64,000 nt of DNA. Origin: Mojavia pulchra JT2-VF2. GTDB taxonomy: Bacteria > Cyanobacteriota > Cyanobacteriia > Cyanobacteriales > Nostocaceae. Every line of letters starts with the position of its first letter. Position 1 is the first letter of the stretch. Below, piece by piece: positions 25,642 through 33,382 of the stretch. The DNA lies in assembly GCA_019359325.1 (NCBI GenBank), contig JAHHHN010000014.1, positions 103,112 through 167,111 on the forward strand, given 5' to 3'. Both the position numbers and the translations under genes were made by a program. The notes beneath the pieces are model-generated. The model saw only the letters and a list, made by a program, of their open reading frames with translations, ran no database searches and was not told the DNA's origin.

Positions 25642-26409
25642 TCATGAGGGAGTAGCACAGGTCGCTGGGTTGCAAGTTTTGATAGGCTGATACTCCTGGC
25701 TAGAAAATGGGTGAAAGTCCTCAAGCCATTCTGCGGTCATATTGCACAACAAACGTAGTTGGAGCGGCGTTGGTGCTAAGTTAACACGCTCAACGTGTAC
25801 TTTAACAAGTTCTGAATTTTTGTTCTTGAGTTGAAACACATCATCCACAATATAGCGAGGGCAATAACCTACAATGTGGTGATCCTTCGTGCTTAAGAGC
25901 AATGCACGCGAGTCATAGGGATTTTGAAATTCGTTAGCTAAATATAGTAGTTCACCCGTTTCCAATTGATTAATTCGTTCAATTGCACAATTCGGAAGGT
26001 GTCGCAGTCCATGTGCAAAGAAGTGGATGTGGTATGAACCATTCTCATCTGGCTCTGGACAGGGAAAAACTTCAAAATTATCTGTTGCCTTTTTTCCACC
26101 ACTGCGAGCAAGAATTGCAATTGGATCATCTTCACCTTCAGGGATGTTCAACCACTCAACATAATTTTTGTAATCAGGACGAGAGCGGGGCATTAAGCGA
26201 TTGGAAAATAAGGGGAAAAGTTCAACTGATGTGTATATTTTATTCAAGTTTGGGAAGGAGATTAATGGCTGAAACTCATACTTAGCTTGAGCTTCTACTG
26301 CACCGTGCGTATAAACAAACTCGTATTTGTTACCGTCAAAATTTAACCGCCCAATAGGAAACCAAGCGCGACTTTTTGGCTCTTGCCAAGCTAAAAACAG
26401 TGTTTTCAT
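25642..26409 (-). CDS. HIRAN-domain protein
   Basis: The 255-residue protein contains a HIRAN domain (about residues 125-195): FFAHGLRHLPNCAIERI, LYLANEFQNPYDSRALLLST and HIVGYCPRYIVDDV. HIRAN modules bind single-stranded DNA 3' ends in HLTF and occur in bacteria as stand-alone proteins or with nucleases. The N-terminal 120 residues (FLAWQEPKSRAWFPIGRL) form a recurrent companion region of unknown fold. No helicase is attached. It is followed in the same direction, 51 bases away, by sfsA upstream. Confidence 0.75.
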   Translation of the reverse strand: MKTLFLAWQEPKSRAWFPIGRLNFDGNKYEFVYTHGAVEAQAKYEFQPLISFPNLNKIYTSVELFPLFSNRLMPRSRPDYKNYVEWLNIPEGEDDPIAILARSGGKKATDNFEVFPCPEPDENGSYHIHFFAHGLRHLPNCAIERINQLETGELLYLANEFQNPYDSRALLLSTKDHHIVGYCPRYIVDDVFQLKNKNSELVKVHVERVNLAPTPLQLRLLCNMTAEWLEDFHPFSSQEYQPIKTCNPATCATPS

Positions 26410-26460
26410 AGTCGAGTATCCAGCAGCTTTAGTAGCCTACTTTGATTTAATTCCAGTTAA

Positions 26461-27186
26461 TCAAATTTTTAGTTTTGCTAAACCTAAATAACGGATGCCT
26501 TCTGGAGAAATGTCAAAACGGCAGGGTAACACTTCTAAACCGAGAGCGATCGCATCCCGCAATAAATTACCATATATCGCATCTGTACTATCACCAGGAG
26601 CAAACTCAGTACAATCACCTCTATTGATAAAGTACAACATTACCGCCCGCATGAGAGGCAGAAGCGCCATCAGTTCCCGCAAATGCTTTTGTCCTCTTGT
26701 TGTCTCTGTGTCAGGAAAGAGTGCCAAATTACCTTGACACCAAGTTGTATTTTTTACTTCTAAATAAATTGGGAGATCCTCATCACTCCCAGTCAAGAAA
26801 AAGTCTACGCGACTTTTTTTATCTTGCCCATAAACCACTTCGCTCTTGATTTGGCTATAGTTGCCCAATTCTGGGAACAGTTGTCTTGCCAAAGCTAACT
26901 TTACTACCTGATTTGGCAAAGCAGTATTCACGCCTACCCAAGTCGGTTCGTTATCATGCACCTGAATCAGTTCCAAAGTGTAAGCTAGTTTGCGGTTAGG
27001 ATTAACACTTTTGGAAAGCTGCACTGCACTACCAGGAGTAGATACCCCAGTCATTGGCCCTGTATTCGGACAATGTGCTGTTACCACTTCGCCAGACGCA
27101 AGTTGAACATCAGCAAAAAAGCGCTTGTAGCGTTTGAGCAGGATACCAGGATATAAAACTGGGTAGCGATATAGCCAATCATTCAT
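26461..27186 (-). CDS. sfsA: SfsA family DNA-binding protein/nuclease
   Basis: 241 residues from ATG 27186, chosen because GGAGAG lies nine bases upstream; a second ATG at 27204 lacks one. The family pattern is clear: LLKRYKRFFADVQL, VTAHCPNTGPMTGV, SRVDFFLTG and YLEVKNTTW (PD-(D/E)xK-like Asp and Glu-x-Lys). SfsA was first described as a sugar fermentation stimulation protein and later seen as a nuclease-fold protein; its role in cyanobacteria is not established. The length is normal. Confidence 0.92.
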   Translation of the reverse strand: MNDWLYRYPVLYPGILLKRYKRFFADVQLASGEVVTAHCPNTGPMTGVSTPGSAVQLSKSVNPNRKLAYTLELIQVHDNEPTWVGVNTALPNQVVKLALARQLFPELGNYSQIKSEVVYGQDKKSRVDFFLTGSDEDLPIYLEVKNTTWCQGNLALFPDTETTRGQKHLRELMALLPLMRAVMLYFINRGDCTEFAPGDSTDAIYGNLLRDAIALGLEVLPCRFDISPEGIRYLGLAKLKI

Positions 27187-28530
27187 TTTGACGCTCTCCT
27201 GCATAAAGGCAAGGAGATTTTTAACAGCTAAACAAGTTTAATATCAAGTTCGGATAATTAGTTATAATTCCCGCATCTGTGCAAAAACGTAAAATTCTTT
27301 CTCCCCCTGCACCCCTTCGGGTATCTCCTGCAAAGACGCTACGCGAACAGCAGTTGCTCATGGGGAGCCACTGCGTTGCGCGGGTTTCCCGCGTTGTAGC
27401 AAGTGGCGTGGAAACCCCCTGCGTACCCGTCACTGCTTCACCTGCTCCCTGCCCCCCTGCGGTCTTAATGATAAGTCTTTAACCGAACACGATATAACTT
27501 GTCAGGGGCTAGCCAAAAGGCTTCCCCAACAACGTATTTGCATCGGCTAGGTATATCATACTTGTACTACGCTAATATTAGCTGTATAGTTGAAATTATT
27601 TTGATATTGTTTGGGAGAAAATATTCATAGAAAGCTCCATAATGCAAGCTAGTAGCAATTAATTTAGTTGTGGTAAAAGATTGCTGGGGCGCTAAAACAG
27701 CAGAGTCCGCTACCAAAGTTTTTACCTAAACTTGCAAGTGGTTAATTCTGTGGCAAATTTATCTTGCAAACTTTTGATGATTGAAATCTTAGCATCTGTA
27801 ATTTGTGGAATATATCGGTATCATTTATTTCTAAGCGGGGCTTTAGATGCTCCACAATTTATAATCTAGCGATCGCTTCCAGATAAAAGTCTTAAGCAAT
27901 CTCCACAGTCAATCTAGCCAGCCCCACTCATATTAATTTGTTTACACAGAAAATATATAATTTTCGTTAAATCAGACTTATATGATTTAGTCAAGTCAAA
28001 TACCATCAAGATTTGTAATGGCTATTCTGAAAATCATATACTCTAATATATTAAGTATTAATAGTTACTTAGATAACAACTGTTTTCTAAATAATATTAC
28101 GTATTATTAATCGCAATTATTTAACGTTAACTTTTGCTAAGACAGGTTTGCAACTGTTTTATAAATATTTTGCATAACGTATAAATTTATAATTGTAAAA
28201 CATAGAAAAAATAATGTTCAATATAGACAAAAAACTTTACAACAACCAAAAGATAGATTTTCAAATTTAGTATCGCAAGGTAGTATGTTTGCGTAGTAAT
28301 ATTTGCGTTACTTTTATCTCATTAAAGAAAAGTAGTGAGAATACTAGGAAATTCCCTTTAATTGAACTTCTGTACCAATCAAAAAAACGAATTAAAAGAT
28401 TTTAGACAGACTTTTCCCAACGAATATAAATCTGAGTCTGTATTAAGTACAAGCCTCTTAGTTACTTAGTTATCTAAGTAGTGCAGTTTTTTGTGTAAAA
28501 TAACGCTGCAATTATACTGAGGAATGCTGA
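27187..28530. other. 1.34-kb intergenic region before the lipid locus
   Basis: It holds the inverted copy of the GC-rich dispersed repeat (27300-27430). The rest is AT-rich, with no gene found from about 27500 to 28530. The last few hundred bases presumably contain the promoter and a long leader for the fatty acyl-AMP ligase gene. Confidence 0.5.
27300..27430 (-). repeat. GC-rich dispersed palindromic repeat (copy B, inverted)
   Basis: 27336-27371 is the reverse complement of 12235-12270 with two mismatches in 36. It is embedded in CCCCTGC-type runs and small palindromes. Non-coding. Confidence 0.75.
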
Positions 28531-30372
28531 ATGAATGTTCGTAGCAAATATTTGACAGATATTGACTATAATTTCTCAACACTTGTTGATCTCCTAACTC
28601 ATAGAGCACAAACACAATTTGAAAAAAAGGCCTACACATTTTTGCAAAGTGGAGAGACAGAGGCAGAAAACTGGACATATGGAGAACTTGATTTACAGGC
28701 AAAAGCAATTGCTGCTTCTCTCCAACCTCTAAATGCTTCTGGTGAACGTGCCCTACTTTTATATCAACCAGGCTTGGATTTCATAGCTGCTTTCTTTGGA
28801 TGTTTATATGCAGGAGTGATTGCTGTTCCTGCATATCCACCGAGACGAAATCAAAATTTATCTAGATTGCAGGCGATCGCAGCAGATGCTCAAGCTAAGA
28901 TTGTACTGACTTCAAACTCTTTATTGCATAACCTCCAAACTAGCTGCAATCAAGAAGGTTTAGCAATTTCTGGATTACATTGGCTAGCTACCGATAGCTT
29001 GGATCGCAACTTAGCACAAGCATGGCAACCGCAAGAACTTCACTCTGATACCTTAGCCTTTCTGCAATACACATCCGGTTCTACAGGTAACCCTAAAGGA
29101 GTGATGGTCAGTCATGGTAACCTGCTTGCTAACTTAGCGGTAATCCATAGATTATTTGGGCATACAACCAATAGCCAAGGTCTAATTTGGTTACCGCCTT
29201 ATCATGATATGGGTTTGATTGGTGGAATCTTACAACCTCTTTATGGTGGTTTTCCGGTTGCACTAATGGCCTCTGTAGACTTTCTGCAAAAGCCCATCCG
29301 TTGGTTGAAAGCAATAACCCGCTACCAAGCTACAACTAGTGGTGGGCCAAATTTTGCTTATGACCTTTGCCTCCGCAAGGTGACTCCTGAACAGCTAGCG
29401 GATCTAGATCTCAGCAGTTGGGAAGTTGCCTTTACTGGTGCTGAACCTATCCGTGCCGAGACCTTAGAGCAGTTTGCCTCTACTTTTGCACCTTGTGGCT
29501 TCCGCAAAGAAGCATTCTACCCGTGTTACGGTATGGCAGAAACCACTCTCATCGTATCTGGAGGTGAGAAAACAGCTTTACCAATCACTTGCAATATAGA
29601 AGCAGCAGCACTAGAGCAAAACCGCATTGTCAAGGTTAATGATGCTCAACAAGATGTCCGAACGTTTATCGGTTGTGGACAAAGCCCTAAAGAACATCAG
29701 GTTGTGATTGTTAATCCCAAATCCTTAACCCTCTGTGCTTCTGAACAAGTTGGGGAAATTTGGGTAGCAGGGCCAAGTGTGGCTCAAGGTTACTGGAATC
29801 GCACTGAGCAGACAGAGACAACTTTCCGTGCGTATATAGCAGATACAGGTGAAGGGCCATTTCTTCGCACTGGAGATTTAGGCTTTTTGCAAAATGGGGA
29901 ACTGTTTATTACAGGACGGCTCAAAGATGTAATCATCATCAGAGGACAAAATCATTATCCCCAAGATATTGAACTGACTGTTGAGAATAGCCATCCAGCC
30001 CTCAGGCCTAGCTGCGGAGCCGCGTTTTCCATTGATTTCAAGGGTTCCGAGCGATTAGCTATTGTTCAGGAAGTAGAGCGGAGTTACCTGCGGAAATTAA
30101 ATGTTCAAGAAGTTATCGGCAGTATTAGGCAAGCAGTAGTTGCACAGCACGGATTAGAAGTATTTGCTACAGTACTCGTCAAGACTGGAAGTATTCCCAA
30201 AACCTCCAGTGGCAAAATTCGCCGTCAAGCTTGTCGCACTGGATTTCTTTCCGGAAGCTTAGATGTAGTAGAAGATTGGAGTGAGAATCCTCAGAACAAG
30301 GCTAAATTTATGCATTTGCAAGCTGAGGTTGATTCTGTTCTACAGCAACTAACAACTGGTAAACCGTCTTAA
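28531..30372 (+). CDS. Fatty acyl-AMP ligase (FAAL)
   Basis: The 613-residue protein is an ANL-superfamily enzyme: P-loop YTSGSTGNPKG (residues 180-190), PPYHDMGLIGGILQPLYGG, the adenine motif YGMAETTL, TGDLGFL, and GRLKDVIIIRGQNHYPQDIE with terminal PKTSSGKIRR. The AYPPRR start, the HDMGL motif and IIRGQNHYPQDIE distinguish FAALs from CoA ligases. It should adenylate a free fatty acid and hand it to a carrier protein, most likely that at 31367. It starts the co-directional lipid locus and has the position of CylA/PuwC-type loading ligases. Confidence 0.93.
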   Translation: MNVRSKYLTDIDYNFSTLVDLLTHRAQTQFEKKAYTFLQSGETEAENWTYGELDLQAKAIAASLQPLNASGERALLLYQPGLDFIAAFFGCLYAGVIAVPAYPPRRNQNLSRLQAIAADAQAKIVLTSNSLLHNLQTSCNQEGLAISGLHWLATDSLDRNLAQAWQPQELHSDTLAFLQYTSGSTGNPKGVMVSHGNLLANLAVIHRLFGHTTNSQGLIWLPPYHDMGLIGGILQPLYGGFPVALMASVDFLQKPIRWLKAITRYQATTSGGPNFAYDLCLRKVTPEQLADLDLSSWEVAFTGAEPIRAETLEQFASTFAPCGFRKEAFYPCYGMAETTLIVSGGEKTALPITCNIEAAALEQNRIVKVNDAQQDVRTFIGCGQSPKEHQVVIVNPKSLTLCASEQVGEIWVAGPSVAQGYWNRTEQTETTFRAYIADTGEGPFLRTGDLGFLQNGELFITGRLKDVIIIRGQNHYPQDIELTVENSHPALRPSCGAAFSIDFKGSERLAIVQEVERSYLRKLNVQEVIGSIRQAVVAQHGLEVFATVLVKTGSIPKTSSGKIRRQACRTGFLSGSLDVVEDWSENPQNKAKFMHLQAEVDSVLQQLTTGKPS

Positions 30373-31366
30373 ACACAAATGACACTATAAAGCGTATGAA
30401 AGCATGCAAACACACTTTTGGCTATTGAAAACCCAGGAACGGCCCTCCAAGACTTCCTACACCTTAAGAGGGCTATTTCCCAGGTAGGTTACACATCACA
30501 TACAGCCTTAATTAGCTTTGGCAAGCTAATTAATTCTGCAACTGTTGAACCTTGCAAGCGGATCGCAACAGTTGCGCGGAAGAACTTATCCACCTATACA
30601 TGATGTACCCAATAACAATTATGACATATCAACTTCAATCATCACCAAAGTTTGAAGCCTGCCAATTTGTAGTCCGCAAGTTTCTAGTTAATATCAGCAA
30701 GTTTTTTATACTAACTTGTGTGTGGCAGCTTCGAGGAAAGATAGCATTATTGTTTGTAAACTCCCTGCCAATCAACGTTTAGTTTTCATTGATTACATAG
30801 TCAATTTTCTAATTCAAATGAAAAACTAAATCTTTTGATGAAGGTGAAATAATGCTACCTGTATTTTCAGAACAACTTATCGATAAATTGCTTGCTTCTA
30901 TTCTTAACAAGATGGTAGAGCGATTTACTGGGTAACTCATCATAGACCTCATCACTAGTAAACCTACCAGCCTGGCGATACTCATTCATTCGCCCTATAT
31001 ATCTAGAGGTGCAGATAGTCATAGCATAACAACCATCATACTTTTTCTAATTCAGCCATTGCTGGATTAGAGTGATGGCAAACCAGGGAGTTAGCTCATT
31101 CGTTCTCTAGAATTATTTAGCTTGATCTGGAATGTGAATGCTCGAATAGCAATTATCTTTCAAGCGAAAAAGCTTGGGTAATTGAACTTGAGGCAATCTT
31201 GTTACAGAAACTTAGAACAAACGTATCTTCATTTTTGTAATGTTCACTAGGTAATGACTTGAGCATTTCAAACATTTGGAAATTGTCAAACTTCAGCCTA
31301 AAGACTTCAACAATGTAGATAAGCAACCTTAGAATTACACTCATTAGCACGAATAGAGAGTAAACA
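30373..31366. other. ~1-kb non-coding, hairpin-rich spacer between FAAL and ACP genes
   Basis: No convincing gene. Three inverted repeats stand out: ATTAGCTT/AAGCTAAT (30511-30530), GCAACTGTTG/CAACAGTTGC (30538-30575, perfect 10 bp) and CTAATTCAGC/GCTGGATTAG (31047-31070, one mismatch). A 28-codon frame at 30851-30937 has a plausible ribosome binding site but no recognisable product. It may be a decayed gene with its own transcription signals. Confidence 0.5.
30538..30575 (+). terminator. Perfect 10-bp inverted repeat downstream of the FAAL gene
   Basis: GCAACTGTTG (30538-30547) and CAACAGTTGC (30566-30575) can form a stable hairpin, but no T-run follows. It could be a processing or attenuation structure rather than a true terminator. 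Confidence 0.3.
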
Positions 31367-31672
31367 ATGAAAATGCAAAATATTGAAATGAACACCACAT
31401 CTACAATTGCACCACAACAGATACCAACAGCAGCAGAAATTCAAGATTGGATAGTTGATTATCTAGCCGATCTACTGGAAGTAGATCCAGATGAAATCGA
31501 CGTTACTATACCTTTTGACCGCTACGGTTTAGATTCATCAGCAGCAGTTGGTATGACAGGCGACCTAGAAGACTGGTTGGCAACAGAAATAGATCCAACC
31601 CTACTGTATGATTACCCAACTGTCGAGGCTTTGGTTAATCATTTGAACTTAGAGTTAAAAGCTAAAAGTTAA
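31367..31672 (+). CDS. Acyl carrier protein, loading partner of the FAAL
   Basis: The 101-residue protein is a phosphopantetheine carrier: a disordered N-terminus, then helix I (AAEIQDWIVDYLADLLEVD) and the attachment motif RYGLDSSAAVG with Ser57. ATG 31367 could also be ATG 31373 or 31388. It shares the EIQDW helix and the DEID/PFD/YGLDS core with the carrier at 36022, so the two are paralogs serving one pathway. As in CylB/PuwD, it probably receives the acyl-AMP product and presents the chain to the diiron enzyme that follows 77 bases later. Confidence 0.9.
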   Translation: MKMQNIEMNTTSTIAPQQIPTAAEIQDWIVDYLADLLEVDPDEIDVTIPFDRYGLDSSAAVGMTGDLEDWLATEIDPTLLYDYPTVEALVNHLNLELKAKS

Positions 31673-31749
31673 GCTTAATTCTCTCGACTTTAACACCAAG
31701 CAAAGTAGAGAAATTGTATCGGTGTTTAGTGACACTTTTAGGAAAAATT

Positions 31750-33165
31750 ATGGTAGTTGTCAACAAAACTCTAGAATCAAACAATAAATCTTCAAATGTC
31801 TCCGCAGTAGAAGAACCAAAGCACTTCCAACGCATCGAGAAAACTTATCAAAATAACAAAAACTCAGACTACACTGAGAAACTCGCAGAGCTGGGTAAGG
31901 AGTTTAACTACGCTAACAACAGCAATTATTATTGGGGCGATCGCGATCTTTCACTTCTGTATGGCACTCCCCTTTATGATGCTGCTTCTGAGTCACAAAA
32001 GTTAGCACTTAACCATCTATATTGGGTGGGGAACTATAACCATACAGCTGTTAGCGAAGCCACTACCAGTATTTACAACATGGTCACGAATGGTGTTTTT
32101 CGTGCTGTTGGCGGTTATGACACCCTTTGTGACGAACTAGATTTTGAAACCGAGCAAGAAAGCTATCATATCCGCACCTTTCAAAGGATTGGTTTCAAAA
32201 CGAAAATGGGCATAGTAGGCAAAACCATATTGGGTAATTCCTTATATGGCAAATCAGAGCAGGAGAATAATTGGCTGAAAATGTTGATTCCTCAGCCTGT
32301 ACGGGAGTTCTTTGTCTCAACTCAAGGGAGTTCTCCCTTTTCGATATACCGAGACAATACTTTAAGTGCGATCGCTAAAACAATGCTGAGGGATAACAAA
32401 CAATATTATTCTCAGTATTTGAGCAATTTAGAAGAAAAAGGCGAGCAGATTCCTGCACCCGCAGATGGTCTAGGAGGTAGAATCGCACCACGTTATTGGT
32501 TGAGGTTCTTCACCATTCACTGGGGTATGTCGCCGTTCATGGCCTGTCAATATTACTCCTTGCGCTACACAGCTAATGCGATTCTCAAAAACCAAGAATA
32601 TCCCTATGTCAGATATTTCCGAGATTTAGAACGAAAAGGCGAATATATCCCCACCCCAACTGCTGTCTCTAATTACCACTTATTAGACGAGGCTTTCCAC
32701 ACCACGATTTCCCAAACAATTGCCAGGGATATGTATAAGGATTTCCCGCAGCCAACCGCTTACGAGAAATTCATCTCTGGCCTGATAGTTTATAAGATGC
32801 AACAAAACCTTTTGGGCGGTCTTTCAGGAATCCTACCCGGTCGTTGTGTTTACGATGACCAAATGTTAATGGTCTTTTACTACAAGCTCTTAAAATCTCC
32901 TCTATTCAAGATGGAGACCAAAGAAGCACTCGATTGGATGTCCAAGTGCATCTGTCAAGAACACGAAGGTTATCAGGTAGGACTCAAGTATCACCAAAGC
33001 CTGTTGGAATTGATGCGGAGATTGTTCAATCGCCTAGACTATCAGTGGCCGATCAATCGTGAAATGGGCATCATGGCAAATGGAGGCTCCATCAGTAAAG
33101 CAATCCAAAAAAATACCAAGACCTTTAAAGAGTTCTCCCAATTAGTTATGGCTCAAGACAGTTAG
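31750..33165 (+). CDS. AurF/CylC-like diiron enzyme, candidate alkyl halogenase or oxygenase
   Basis: 471 residues from ATG 31750 (AGGA ten bases upstream); a frame to 31714 is less likely. A dimetal-carboxylate ligand set is visible: Glu103 (VSEAT), Glu137-x2-His140 (QESYH) and His310-x3-Glu314-x2-His317 (YHLLDEAFH). This order and spacing resemble AurF (Glu101; Glu136/His139; His223/Glu227/His230). CylC, BrtJ and PuwJ are related cyanobacterial dimetal halogenases that chlorinate unactivated fatty-acyl carbons on a carrier and sit beside FAAL and ACP genes, as here. A desaturase, hydroxylase or N-oxygenase remains possible; the activity is inferred from context. Confidence 0.75.
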   Translation: MVVVNKTLESNNKSSNVSAVEEPKHFQRIEKTYQNNKNSDYTEKLAELGKEFNYANNSNYYWGDRDLSLLYGTPLYDAASESQKLALNHLYWVGNYNHTAVSEATTSIYNMVTNGVFRAVGGYDTLCDELDFETEQESYHIRTFQRIGFKTKMGIVGKTILGNSLYGKSEQENNWLKMLIPQPVREFFVSTQGSSPFSIYRDNTLSAIAKTMLRDNKQYYSQYLSNLEEKGEQIPAPADGLGGRIAPRYWLRFFTIHWGMSPFMACQYYSLRYTANAILKNQEYPYVRYFRDLERKGEYIPTPTAVSNYHLLDEAFHTTISQTIARDMYKDFPQPTAYEKFISGLIVYKMQQNLLGGLSGILPGRCVYDDQMLMVFYYKLLKSPLFKMETKEALDWMSKCICQEHEGYQVGLKYHQSLLELMRRLFNRLDYQWPINREMGIMANGGSISKAIQKNTKTFKEFSQLVMAQDS

Positions 33166-33174
33166 AGTTCGACT

Positions 33175-33330
33175 GTCACCAATAAGGGTCTAGGGGTGTC
33201 AGGGTATAGAGGTGTAGGGGAAACCCCATTAATAGATTTAGTTGCTCTATTGCTATTTTCTTCTCCTGACAAAGACAAGCAAAAAACGGCGCTAATCTCC
33301 CCCTATACCTACACACCCATCAGATCAGAA
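33175..33330. repeat. Heptamer-like tract with inverted halves
   Basis: Bases around 33187-33230 repeat TAGGGGTG/CAGGGTAT/TAGAGGTG units. Bases 33299-33323 contain the opposite-strand version (CCCCTATACCTACACACCC). They can fold over about 100 bases between the diiron-enzyme and PKS genes. It is similar to the tract at 25540-25620. Confidence 0.5.
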
Positions 33331-33382
33331 AGCTGTAGGAGTAACTTGTTAGTCTCTAGTAATTAATTTGGCAAACTACAAA

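Noticed and set aside
28261..28315. GTA...TAC spacing upstream of the FAAL gene considered as an NtcA site
   Set aside because: The spacing is ten bases, not eight, and no suitably placed -10 box was evident.
30418..30782. Two overlapping 61- and 76-codon plus-strand frames after the FAAL gene
   Set aside because: The translations match no family, and the DNA is full of inverted repeats.
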